Assembly (NCBI GenBank): GCA_963978895.1
Contig: OZ022238.1
Coordinates: forward strand, 3,003,661 to 3,067,660
Origin: Erpobdella octoculata
Taxonomy: Eukaryota > Annelida > Clitellata > Hirudinida > Erpobdellidae
Reading direction: 5' to 3'
Length of the DNA stretch: 64,000 bases
In this document: positions 1 through 17,254 of the stretch, one piece after another
Layout of the letters: each line of letters begins with the position of its first letter
Numbering within the stretch: position 1 is the stretch's first letter
Notes under the pieces: model-generated
Told to the model about the DNA's origin: nothing
Seen by the model: the letters and a program-made list of their open reading frames with translations, nothing else
Databases searched by the model: none
Position numbers and translations under genes: made by a program

Positions 1-2
1 TA

Positions 3-1845
3 ATAGAACTCGAAGAGCAGTCAACGCCAATTTATGAACCAAAGAGCTCAACAGAACCAAAAAGTACGACAACCACAACAAAACCGTTGGAAGCGGCACC
101 GGAGTCTGACGAACCAGAAATTAAGATCATCTATCCTGGAGTGCAGCATGAAGAGCTTTCAACAACTTTTCATGCACCAACGATTTCAGCTACACGACCA
201 GCAGTAACTCCGTCGAAAACTGCATCAGAACCAACAGACAAAAAAGTTACAGTTACAGACTGCTATCTGTGGCAGTTGGTCGAAGACGGAGAATATTACA
301 CTAACAAAAACGGCTCAGTTTTTGTTTATTCTCTCAATCGTAATTTCGACACCGACGAGATCAAAGCAGACGACGATTTCGATCCGGACGATTCTGAATC
401 TCGCGACATTGAGGTCTGCATTCAAAGACAATCAGAGGCGGTTTCTGTACAAGCCGAAAGTGAGATAAAAGAAGGAGAGTCGATCCAAGGAGGGGCTGGT
501 TCGCAGAGAGCCTCAGAAGTTCCGACTGCTTTCGAGCCACTCGTTGATCTTTTGATAATGTTCCGTTACCACAAGGGGGCGCATTTTCTTCACGTTATCT
601 TCGTCACCATCTCAATAGTCTGCCTGGCGGCTACGCTGATAACTCTGCTGTTTTACAGCTGCCGAACGAAGACTATCAAAACCATGGGGCGCATCTTATC
701 TCTGGGTCTTGCCATGATTTCGGCTCAAATCTTCTTCATTATCGCTTACGTTACGGCAACTAGTGACAACGCTCCTGACTCGGATGCTTTTAAAATTCAC
801 CCTCAAACACCGGCTTTATCGAGCAGTCTTTGCTTTTGGAGCGGAGTCTTGTTCCACTATCTCGTCCTTGCAGCAGCATGTTGGATCAACGTTTTCGTCG
901 TTGCCTTCGCCCGCCGCGAGGCTAAGATCAACAGTGAAAAAGGTAACGGAGATGAAAATGCAAGTCTCAGCGTTCAAGAGAAGCCTGCCAAAGGATCTTC
1001 TCTAGATAGAAGCTTCAGGTTCTACTCTTTGTACGCCTGGCTTTGTCCATTGCTTCCTGTGTTTGTGTCTCTCGTTCTTGATCTAGCCGGAGGTAAAACT
1101 TCAGGAGCAGCTTCGATTAGACCTTTCTATGGACAACACATGGTTTGTGAAACGATTTTGATTAATTGCTCAAAATTTAATTATAAATTTAATTGACAAA
1201 TAATGTTTTTTGTTTATTTTCATGTGTCAGGTGAAACTTTATCTAAACGTGGTTTTTATATTACTGGCAAAATATATAATACCGTGATTAACATGTTAGT
1301 AATTTCTAATTAAACTTTTTTCGTTTTTGTTTGATCAGATTTGTTTCTTGACCGGCAAAAATGCTCTTTGGATCTTCTTGGCTTTCCCCATCCTGATTCT
1401 GACAGTCGTCAACCTGGTCCTGCTGATAATCACCTGTTTCAGAAGAATACGATCGAAGACCTTCTGTTCTCCCGATAGGAGCTCGCAGTTTCCATTCAAG
1501 CTGAAATTTTTCTGGGCCTTGGCGTATACCGTTCTCTTCTTCATCGCCTGGATGTTAGCTTTTACGTGCGCCTGCCATTACCGCAGTACAGGCCAGAAGT
1601 CGTCGTGGCTGGTTTTCGACTTCTTCCACTCCCTGCTCGGTTTCACGATATTCATCGGCTTCTTCGTACACTGGTGCTTCCCTCGCCTCAGCTGCAGGAG
1701 GACGGTGCTTCACATCAACTCCTCGGGAGACGTTCCCCCACGGGTGTCGTCATCGTCCAGCTCGGAGTCCCCGACGGACGGCTTACTCAACGGCCACGAT
1801 AAGCCCAAGAGCGCCGAGATCACGGCCCATGAGACCAGCATGTAA
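3..1845 (+). CDS. Methuselah-like / adhesion-type GPCR, 3' two exons (5' partial)
   Basis: Two exons, 3..1142 and 1339..1845, join in phase 0 (donor ATG|GTTTGT, acceptor TTGATCAG). The frame is open to the window's left edge, so the 5' end is missing. The protein has a Thr/Pro-rich acidic ectodomain with scattered Cys (CYLWQL, EVCIQ), then seven hydrophobic helices: TM1 HVIFVTISIVCLAATLITLL, TM2 near MGRILSLGLAMISAQ, TM3 near SSLCFWSGVLFHYLVLAAAC, TM4 near YAWLCPLLPVFVSLVLDL, and after the splice TM5 IFLAFPILILTVVNLVLLII, TM6 FFWALAYTVLFFIAWMLAF and TM7 FDFFHSLLGFTIFIGFFVHW. An extracellular loop-2 Cys (ICFLTGKNA) follows the junction, as in family B2/Methuselah receptors. The cytoplasmic tail is short and Ser-rich and ends at TAA. 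The seven helices and family B layout are seen; ligand and exact subfamily are unknown. Residues translated from 1143-1196 are intron read-through. Confidence 0.85.
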
Positions 1846-1988
1846 GCCCCCCCTCCATACTCTTTGTGTTAGTCTGTTGATTTATATTTGCAAGATCCAC
1901 TGCTGCCTTACGGGGGGCATAGAAGCCGAGGTCCGGAAAGAGATCCAGTGTCCTCTATAAGATCTTCTTATCGCTGTGCTATTTTCTG

Positions 1989-1989
<1 letters not shown>

Positions 1990-2038
<49 letters not shown>
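1990..2038. repeat. (TA)n microsatellite
   Basis: Perfect TA dinucleotide run about 150 bp past the receptor stop codon, in the putative 3' flank. Confidence 0.95.
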
Positions 2039-2042
<4 letters not shown>

Positions 2043-2240
2043 AAACATTAAGCATTCAATTATAAAATATTTTTTTTGAAACAATAATTGATGACAATGA
2101 ACGTTGTTCGCTGCTGTTCATTGGTGCCCTTTTTTGCTCCGTTATTTTTTTAATTTTATGGAGTTGGATACAAAATACGTGCCTTACTTATAGTATATAC
2201 ATTTTCGTCTTTAAAATTACTTTTTATCATTTTCATTCTT

Positions 2241-2252
2241 CTCTCTCTCTCT

Positions 2253-2344
<92 letters not shown>

Positions 2345-2370
2345 TTCTTTCTCACTCTCACTCTCACTCT
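2241..2370. repeat. (CT)n / (TTTC) tract
   Basis: Pyrimidine-only tract of CT repeats with a few CTTT interruptions. It is followed by TG-rich DNA at 2535-2630 and a GAAA-rich stretch at 2636-2670. Long ORFs here are repeat translations, not genes. Confidence 0.95.
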
Positions 2371-3010
2371 GCAACACCCTCCTGGGTCTGATTTGTTTCA
2401 TCTCCAGCTTCTCCCGCCATCTTCTTTTTCTCATGTAGAAGAAGAACAACAAGCATGTAAATTGGAGTATTTTTCATCTCATTTATTCTTTCATCTTGAG
2501 TCACTTTCAACAACAGAGCTGCGGGACAACACTAAAACTTATGTGTATGTGTGTCTATCTGTCTATGTGTGTGTATGTGTATGTGTGTTATCCGTGCGTG
2601 TGTTTTTGTATGTCTGTGTGTGTTTTAGCAAGAGTAGAGAGAGAAAGAAAGAAAGATCGAAAGAAAGACAAAGAGTAACAGTAAACAGTGACAGGGAGGG
2701 TATTACGCCGACGACTCCTCCACAAGCTCATGTAACTTCAGCTACGATGTTGTCGTCATTGCTGTGTGTTGAAAGTTGAAGCTGACTTGCGCGAGTAGAC
2801 TAAATGTTAGTTCTGCGACTCCATTATTCATTTCTACAAGCCGTTTTTTCTTTTCTCTCTCTCTTTCTTTTTCTCGTTTTTAAAAGTCTTATTTTGATGA
2901 CAGTTTTTTTGTGTCTTAAACTTGAAGAAGAAGATTCGTCATTTGTGTTTGAAGTGATGTACGTCGCTGTTTCGAGTTGTGACTGTCTCCGTGTACGTGG
3001 TAATAACGTG

Positions 3011-3068
<58 letters not shown>

Positions 3069-3190
3069 AATGGTGATGATGATGATGATTATGATTATGA
3101 TGATGATTATGATTATGATGATAGTGATGATTATGATGATGATAATGGTGATGATGATGATGATGTTAATGATGATTATGATGATGGCAG
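3011..3190. repeat. (GAT)n microsatellite, imperfect
   Basis: Trinucleotide GAT array with TAT, AAT and GGT variants. It is followed at 3377-3525 by an inverted-sense ATC/CTC array. The Asp- and Met-rich ORFs across both are artefacts of the repeat. Confidence 0.95.
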
Positions 3191-3559
3191 TTTTTCTTGT
3201 GGCGGGAATGATGATTGTGACAGTGATGGTGACAATACAGATGATGTTAGTGATGGCGGCGAAGTTGTTGCAACAACGACTGTATTCGACCCTTCTTTCT
3301 TTATACTTTTTAAACCTTCAACTTTTGTTACAGTTTTTTAAAGTTTCAACTTCTGCAATTGATTGTGAACCTTGTCATCGTCATCATCATCATTGCTGTC
3401 ATCATCATTATCGCCATCATATTCATCAGGATCATCACCATCTTCTTCCTCCTCGTCATCACCATCTTTTTCCTCCTCGTCATCATCATAATCATCACTA
3501 TCATCATCATCATCATCATCGCTCTTCTTTTGTTGACGTTTTACTTCTTGATTCGGTAG

Positions 3560-5880
3560 GCAATGGAACGTAGATGAGCTTAAAAAGAGTCACGCGATTA
3601 CTTAAGAAAACAATTTTCAACTCGACTTTTTGCTTCTTCGCGTAATTTCATTAAAAGTTTTAATTTTTTCCGTCTCATTCGTCGTTAGACGTGGGCTATT
3701 TTATCTTTGTGTGTAAACGTGAAGATAGCCTTTTTTCTTCATTCTTCTCCTCGTCCGTTGACCAATATTTGTATGCACAACAACAAGCACACACTCACAT
3801 ACTCGTAAACGTGAGTGGGCACGGATTTTGGATGGTAACTGTCGTCAGCTAGTTGCTACACCGGGGGGCTCCGGGGGGCTCAGGGGGCTCCGGGGACCTA
3901 ACTACTGTAAATATATTCACTCTTTGCATGGTCGGTTGATGATTTTTGTATAATTTCAGAATACGTTTTACACTACGTCATTACATTACCTTATCGGTGT
4001 GAGATTTTCCCACGAACGAGTCAAGCAAACTGGGGAAGATAAAAACATTACCATAGAATTTGGAAGACATGGGAACCGTTCCATCATCGACCCGTATGGG
4101 AAGATGGTAGACATCCAGGTATCCAAGACCCACGGGGTATAGAGATGGAGAGATAGCAGACGCCACAACATTTACGAACTTACATGTAACGACCAAAGTT
4201 TTTGTTTACTTTTTCTTCCTTTAAATGTTGCCGCCATCTTATGAACCACGCAGCTTTATACATTTATAAATAAATAAATACACGCATTAGTGCCTTGATG
4301 CAAAAACACATAGTGCGATTGTTTACTTCTTTCTTTCTCTTTTTTGAAAAATAATTAAAAGTTTGTACTTCATTTTTAGATCGTTCCGCGGTAGTGTGTT
4401 TTGTTATCGTTGGTTTGTTTCTATATAATTAATTATGCAACTGTGAATAATAAATAAACGAGTCTTACAAGAGCGGTCTTAAAAATTCGATAAAATAACA
4501 GTAGCTTCACGGAGTGGGGGGGGGGGTTATACGGTTCCGTAGGGACTTAATTTGGACTCCAACCAGTTGGTACCGGGACCCACATTGAATAATTTTTGAC
4601 GTTTCAAAGTTTGAAGTCATATTTTTTGAGAGGTAGATGTTTGGAGCCACAGATCTTCAAAAATCTAAGAAAGATATCTACAGGGGGTGTGGGTGTGAAT
4701 GACAGATTTCTAAAGGGGGTGGATGAAACATTTCAGGAAAGCCGACATCGCTCAACAAATTTAATTTTTCTCAGTTATAATTTTTTTAAAACTGCAATTC
4801 AACGTGCCTTGAACTGAACCAAAAAGTTGATAATTAGAGCCGTTAAAACGTTTCTAGCGAGTTGTCAAATAGGACTTAATTTCTAATATTAATAACCAAC
4901 CGCGGCAAACCGCGCAACCGTCTCAAAATGTTAAGATTTATACCGCTTCGTCTCTCCCAGCTGGTGGTGTTTCATCTCAAGCTGGATTAAACTGAGCTTT
5001 GTTGAGCTCCACCACGCCTATGTGATTTGAAAAGATAACGTTTAGAACTAATAAAATGTTTAAAGTTCAAGCAATAAATTACAGTTAACATCTTCTACTG
5101 CGAATGCTCGCGTATAAGCCAAGAAATTTAAGAAAAAACGGGAGAGCGAGCGGAAGCAGGAAAGCAAATTTGTATTTAAAAAAAAATTCATATCTTATTT
5201 AAGTTTGGTCCAATAAATCTTAAAACTTAACAGAATGCATTGTCATTGACGACAGTATTATATAAGCAAAATTTTAGCAAGAATGGTTAATGGAAGTGCT
5301 TCAAAATTCAATCACATTTTCCTACAAGGACAAACAAGAAAGCAACCTAAGAAAAACGTGGTAATAACTTCAGCAAGTCTTCCTAGAGATTTTTATTTTT
5401 GAACTAATGAATCAAGCAATCAATTTATATTACTTCATGTTTTACTAAAGTAAAATTCAAAATGCACGCAAGAGTATGTGTCGTGCTTGCATTTCACGAA
5501 ACGAGTTCGAATATAATATGTTTGGATTAAGGCATTTATTGCTGGGTCTCTATTACCACGTACTGTACTGTATTGTAAGGTTGACCCTTAGATGTGCTAC
5601 AATACCGGCTCCAGCCCTTAGGTACTAGGTCAAGTTATCGCATGATTTCTCTGAACATATTTTCAAACTCATTCTGAAATTCGGTGCAGTAAAAATTAGT
5701 TTTTAACGTTTTTTTCAACCATTTATAAATAAAACAAAACTAATTTAACAATATTGAAGAGTTGTTAAGATTAAGACGAGGATTAAGTCTGTCATAGTCA
5801 CTACACTAATCATCAGTTACATATAAGATGATTAGTTGAGCAATCGAATCCAAGATGAATTCAATTTTTTCTCTTCTTTA
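3560..5880. other. Stretch with no gene recognised
   Basis: AT-rich DNA without a convincing exon, apart from one weak minus-strand candidate at about 4040-4165 (see findings). It holds a G-rich patch near 3862-3900 and a fragment at 4590-4810 that resembles, weakly, the GTTTCA-rich dispersed repeats at 12118 and 29735. Nothing else could be supported. Confidence 0.5.
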
Positions 5881-5884
5881 CAGC

Positions 5885-6130
5885 TGTTAAAATGAAAATA
5901 AACAGGTGAAAGTCAATTTAAAACATTAAAAACATGCTTCTCAAAAAGTTATAAAATTTTCTTAGCGATATCGTGTTGTAAAAATATTATCCCAGCGAAT
6001 AGTATAAAACAAAAGTTTATACTTCTTTGACGTTGAATCGATGTCGTCATTATCGATATGCTTTTTAATTAATTTTTTGTAATACTTTTTTCTTCTTAAA
6101 TTTTATTTTTAAAAATAAAACTAAATAATG
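5885..6130 (+). repeat. Dispersed repeat family A, copy 1
   Basis: Shares a long stretch with 31806-31990 in the same orientation and with 9655-9745 inverted. Common blocks are AACAGGTGAAAGT, TTGTAAAAATATTA and GCGAATAGTA. No coding capacity. Most likely a non-autonomous mobile element; its ends are not resolved. Confidence 0.65.
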
Positions 6131-6367
6131 TTTTGAATAAATGAACGACTTGATTTAATTAAATTTGTATATTGGTGATAGGTGGCGCTCCATCAATGTT
6201 AGGTAGTTATCATGGTAGACTAGGATTGCTAGCCTCGAAACCAGAAAATCATAACAATTCTAAACAAGATAAAAAATCTAATGTCTATATAGCTAGCTAG
6301 CACTAGCTTTTAATAATTGAATATTGACAATTTGTTTTCTTCTTTGGTGTTCAGCAGTCGACTGCAG

Positions 6368-6881
<514 letters not shown>

Positions 6882-7224
6882 TGGATAATTTATATAGCGC
6901 AGTACAATGAAACAGTCATCACAAGAGTGCTGTACAAAACGTTAAAAACTTCGGATAAACTAAAATAACTTGTGCACTAGAGAGCCGTGCACCTCATCTG
7001 ACCCCACCACTATTCTTATTTTTATTTTCTTCGTTTTGGCCGGAGACTAAATACACTTGAAAAGCCCTGTTTTATGCTCGTGAATTTAAAGATTCTCAGA
7101 AAGCATTAAATAATGCACCAAGTTTTAATCAAAAGACATAATTTTGGGGCTTTTTTACACGTATTTACAGTATAACGTGGATCCACCACTGTATGTACAT
7201 ACAATATCAATATTTTATCACCAA

Positions 7225-7315
7225 TTATCACCATAATCATCACAACGGCCATCGCTACCATCATTATCATTATCACCACCACTATCACCACCATCAGCAT
7301 CATCATCATCAACAT
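7225..7315. repeat. Imperfect (ATC)n tract
   Basis: ATC/ACC trinucleotides just beyond the 3'-most EGF exon of the minus-strand matrix gene. Confidence 0.85.
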
Positions 7316-7347
7316 ATTCCGAAAAATTAGATATGAAAGAGACAAAC

Positions 7348-12729
<5,382 letters not shown>

Positions 12730-12954
12730 CTGTAAAACAAAAAAAACTGTATCGATAAAAAATTTCAATTTTCTAAAAAAAACTATGATTTAGGGTCAGC
12801 TTGCTTCCAGGCTGGGGTTGAGTAGACCAAAAATCAGGGGATTAGCGGGATTAGCCCTGTTACTGGGAATGGGAATCATTATAAATAGACAAATATGACA
12901 AGAAACACCACCGTCTACAAACTAATCACCATATTTTGTTTATATTTATGTCAT

Positions 12955-13125
12955 TTTTTATTGAAAACTCCGCCTTGCATTGCAAGCCAGTCCCAAGCCT
13001 GGAGAAAGGAGGAGGGAAAAGTTAAAAAGAACAAATTATGATCCACGACAGGAAGTACTTAGGTGCTTCCTACATACAGCCATTTCAGTCTTAAAACACC
13101 TGGTGTAAAGGACTATAAACTATTA
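12955..13125 (-). repeat. Dispersed repeat family D, copy 1
   Basis: Contains GCCAGTCCCAAGCCTGG, GATCCACGACA, GTGCTTCCTACATACAGCCA and GGTGTAAAGGACTATAAAC. The same blocks recur inverted at 42240-42405 inside ANKIB1 intron 2. Probably a SINE or similar short element. Confidence 0.75.
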
Positions 13126-13649
13126 TAACAAATAAAAAAAAATTTTTTATTGAATTTACGGGCTATTTGTTACTCCTCCGCAACGAACAACTTTTCGCTA
13201 ACAGTAACCAAATTAAATAATTCCAATGCTCAAATAAATTATATTAATAAAAAAATATTACCAGCTAAACTAGAAGTCGTTATGGCGTTCATCTTTTTAG
13301 TTTTGGTTGATTTGCCGCCCAATTATTGCCTTTATATTCATACAAGTTTTCATATGTCGCTTGTTCAAGGTCTCTTATATAGAGTAGGAAGAACTCACTC
13401 ACCTTTGCATGAATGTTCCCATTCAAATCATTCTGATTCTGAACTAAACAAATTTGATTTGAACGCAAAGTTATCATCGCGTGTAAGGAAAACAAAAATT
13501 GATTCATTTTTCGAGTCGAATATGTATCCAAACATTTTTCAATAGCACTAAGGCGCGAATATTTGAAAGCGATTTATCGTTACATCGATGCAGTTTCGGA
13601 AATTGATATATCTATACTTACCTTCAGAGCAGCTGTTTACTACAACACA

Positions 13650-14660
13650 CTGGTCAGATTAACCATTTGCCAATCCATCGCAAAAAATGAGATTTTTAAA
13701 TTTGGTATCTAGATTCACTATTATTACTGTGACTTCTTTTTCTTTTTTTTGACCATCGTCTATTCCGTCTGATTGAAAATTACTATTTAATTCTTCCGAA
13801 ACTATATTACTATTAACATTATTTTTACTTTCCTGGTGTTCCTGTGTTGCTGACGGATTTGTTTCTTGTGTTAATATAAAAAATTTTTTTGGCAATTATG
13901 TTTCTTCTGGAACGGAATTGGAATTAAGTGGATAAATTTCACACGAGCGAAAACCTGATTTTATATTAGATTCAGTCATTGCGATTTCCCAATATTTAGC
14001 AAACAGACCACAAAAATTTGAATGTCCAATCGCCACACCAGGATAATCATTCATCAGTTTTTGGCATACATCTCCATAAGCATCTTTGAATGGTTTGAAA
14101 ACCGTCCTGTCATATGGTTGTAGCCAATTAGAGGTGTGGGCTGGTAGCTCAACAATATGGATTTGATTATCTCGTGCCAGATCAAATAATTCCACAAAAT
14201 TGTGAGTCGTGTCCATCCAAAATAAGAATTTGTGGTCGTGCAGGTCCAATGTGTGCTAAAAATGTTTTCTAAAACCAAAGTTTTGGCAATGCCTTGTTTG
14301 GTCCAGTCTTTTTCAGAAACAATCTATATAGCACCTTTTGGCAAATGTTCCACGTCAAATCCATAAAGTGTACGCTGCGTTTAACCTTTAGCAATTATAT
14401 AATGTGGAATCTTTGATCCAGCAGCACTGACACATTCTATAATTGTTATAGTCTCCTTATTCCCACTGGTTCTACTTTGAATGTGTTTGGAACTTTTTTT
14501 CCTAAACATGTTTTGTCTTATGTTCGAGTTGTAAGCAAGTTTCATCCATATTCCAGATTTGTTCTGGTTTTGTCTGTTGATGTTCCGAAGTCATCAGCTC
14601 TCCTAAAGCTTTAAAATATTTTTTGACCAATAAAACATTAGACATGGTGAATAAAATAAA
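13650..14660 (-). pseudogene. Decayed pogo/Tigger-type (DDE_1) transposase
   Basis: On the minus strand, reading 14660 to 13650, several frames together spell a pogo/Tigger/Jerky-like DDE transposase: QIWNMDETCLQLE (first catalytic Asp region), a block around ETITII-CVSAAGSKIPHYII, GPARPQILILDGHDSQF (second Asp region), and VELPAHTSNWLQPYDRTVFK, matching the usual HTSHxLQPLDVGVFxPFK. Frames change near 14250, stops occur near 14500 and at 13893-13895, so it cannot make a transposase. The tail after 13895 is Asn/Lys-rich. Terminal inverted repeats were not found. Confidence 0.85.
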
Positions 14661-14664
14661 TAAA

Positions 14665-15560
14665 TAAATCACTGAAAATTATATAATTAATGTCACCAAC
14701 CATTAATTATTGGTTTTAAAGTACCATTTACTGGCCATAATGTACCATAAATGGACTAATAAGTGGCCATTATTAGTTTTTTTTTATTGTCTACTATTTC
14801 TCATTCTACGTTATTTTTAGTAGAAATTTAGATAAAAGAACTGAAAAAAGTAAATAAAAAAACTGTAAAAAGTAATTGAGAACACGTTATAGTGTCACGT
14901 TTCATTTGGATTTATTTTGTAGAATGTTTAGATAATTCACTGGTTCAGTTGAAAAAAGAATTTCAGCTCAAGTTTTCAGAATTTTAAGACCTATTTAGCG
15001 ATAAATTATGCCGGGAGCCTGGATAAGTAACACTAGACTTCAAAGTTACATTTAACCAAAGAGTTTAAAACTTAAATAAAAATTCTAGGTCATGGTGATT
15101 TTTTTAAATGTGCCTGAAAAGTGGCCAGTGATTGGTCAGTTTACCATATAAGTTGTTTACATATTTGTTTACGTTTGTTGGAAAATTTAATGCTAATTTT
15201 AGTCGGAAGTTTCAAAGCATTTTATGATGGTTGAGAATCAATTAAGCGATTAAAGTTCATTATTTGTTCCTATAAAGCCCATTAAAATTAGATACTTAAT
15301 GATATGACATACACGATCAATGAAACGATTCAAGTTGTTTATTATTTGTTCCTATAAAGCCCATCAAAACAGATAGTTAATGACTTGACTTTTCTACGAC
15401 GACATACACGTTCGATATACAACGCTGAATACATCGGCTATCTATGCTTCCCTGCACAGAAAGAATAACCAACTTCCTGAAAAGCAACTCACGCGCGCGG
15501 ATCACAAAAACAATAAAAAATTTTGAAAATTTTCTGCCCATGTGATACGAACTTCTTGCA
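14665..15560. other. Stretch with no gene recognised
   Basis: AT-rich DNA with internal similarity (TGGCCA-containing phrases near 14740-14780 and 15110-15140; GTTCCTATAAAGCCCAT at two places near 15260 and 15345). No exon signal was seen. Confidence 0.5.
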
Positions 15561-15599
15561 AATCCTCCTAGAGTACAGGTATGAAAAGTCAACGTTGAC

Positions 15600-15749
15600 G
15601 CCTATTCCTCATTGGAAAAAAGAAAGAAAGAACAGCCACAAACTTGGATCTTCAAAAATTGTTTTCAAGTTCAAAGTTTACATACGAATGAGAACTTCCC
15701 TTAATCTTAATAATAATTTTCTAAGAATAAGCAGATGTGATGCGAAATC

Positions 15750-15750
<1 letters not shown>
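15600..15750 (+). repeat. Duplicated segment E, left copy (flanks the DEG/ENaC locus)
   Basis: Shares AGCCACAAACTTGGATCTTC, AAAAATTGTTTT and GAGCAGATGTGATGCG-type blocks, followed by a GAT array, with 20570-20715. The two copies bracket the DEG/ENaC fragment and the intact gene and suggest a past tandem duplication. Confidence 0.7.
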
Positions 15751-16045
<295 letters not shown>

Positions 16046-16179
16046 TAGAAGAAAAGAAGAAACCCGACTGGCAAGAGATTTCCTGCTACTAAATCTTATT
16101 TGACACAATGGAATTTTTTAAGGGTTGTGAACGGATTTCTAAAAAAAAAATCTGTGAAACCCCTGATGGTTTACACTTG

Positions 16180-16325
16180 ATATTCTGTACTTGGCAATAT
16201 TAGTGGAAGTCTCAGTTTCTGGACGGAAATTATCATAATGACATTGGTTAATAAAGTAATTGAATGTTTATGTAACCTGGTTAGAATTTTGAAAAAAAAA
16301 TCAATATGCTTTCTAAAAAACCAAA
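16180..16325 (+). pseudogene. Truncated DEG/ENaC channel fragment (pore and TM2 end)
   Basis: About 145 bp closely match 18665-18810 of the intact channel: GATATTCTGTACTTGGCAAT then GGAAGTCTCAGTTTCTGGA and a degraded continuation with substitutions and small gaps. Only the pore/TM2 coding end is present and the frame is damaged. It lies upstream of and in the same orientation as the intact gene, so it is a decayed tandem copy. Confidence 0.85.
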
Positions 16326-16329
16326 TAAA

Positions 16330-17254
16330 CTTTAACAGTAACTGGTATCAAAAAAATACATGTTTTGTAATATTATAGCATGTTTAACATCGGCCTCCAT
16401 GCTAGGAGTAAAAAAATCAATTAAGCTTTTCAGTCTCTAGCCGTCGTAGAAAACATTTTTTTTTAAGTTTTAATTATTTTCATTGTTTTACTTGAAATAT
16501 TTTATTATTGATTTAAGAGAAAACACACGACGTTAGAAATAATATCTATTCAACAGCATGAAACTATCAATAAGTTTACAAGAAACACTTTCAATTAAGT
16601 TCATGTTTGGTAGCAATGCATTATTGATTTACAAGTTTTATAATTTATAATGAATGTCATCTGGACAGAACGCTGTAAAAAACTTACCATTCAGGTAAGG
16701 TAGCTCTACGTGTTAACAAAATGTTTTTCCAACGCGAAGAAAAATAGATAAAAAAAGCAAAAAAATTATTTTTTTTCAAGAAATTTTCAACTTTAGAAAA
16801 AAAATTAATTAAAAAACGAGAAAAAGACAGAGACACAACAAGAGAAAAACTTATAATATTACATAAACATTAATTCGTTAATGCATAAGAATGGTATTGT
16901 AAGTTCTTAATAGAACGTGATGATCATAATAATGCTGGCTGCTCTGATAACAATTACAAGACATTTTTCATTGTTTCATAGAGACAGAAAAAGTTAGAGA
17001 TAGCATGTAAGAACAATCAATAAACGATATTGTGAATCAAGTGTTTGTATTGCTACCATGCATGATTGCTCGGCAAGTCATATTGTTTTCAGCATACAAA
17101 GCCGATGTATCTGAGAGTTTCTGAGCAGTTTATGTAGCAACAACTGCTAATAGAAAATCAAGTACTTTATGTAATAAAATAGAGTTATTGTTTGTTATTA
17201 GAGTTTTGCATTTTTTCAACATTTTAAAAATCCTAAAAATTTATTGTGCAAAAC
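16330..17254. other. Upstream flank of the DEG/ENaC gene
   Basis: AT-rich DNA with A-runs. No second gene was seen. An in-frame TAA at 17234 precedes the first ATG. A TATA-like element could not be assigned with confidence because the region is uniformly AT-rich. Confidence 0.4.
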
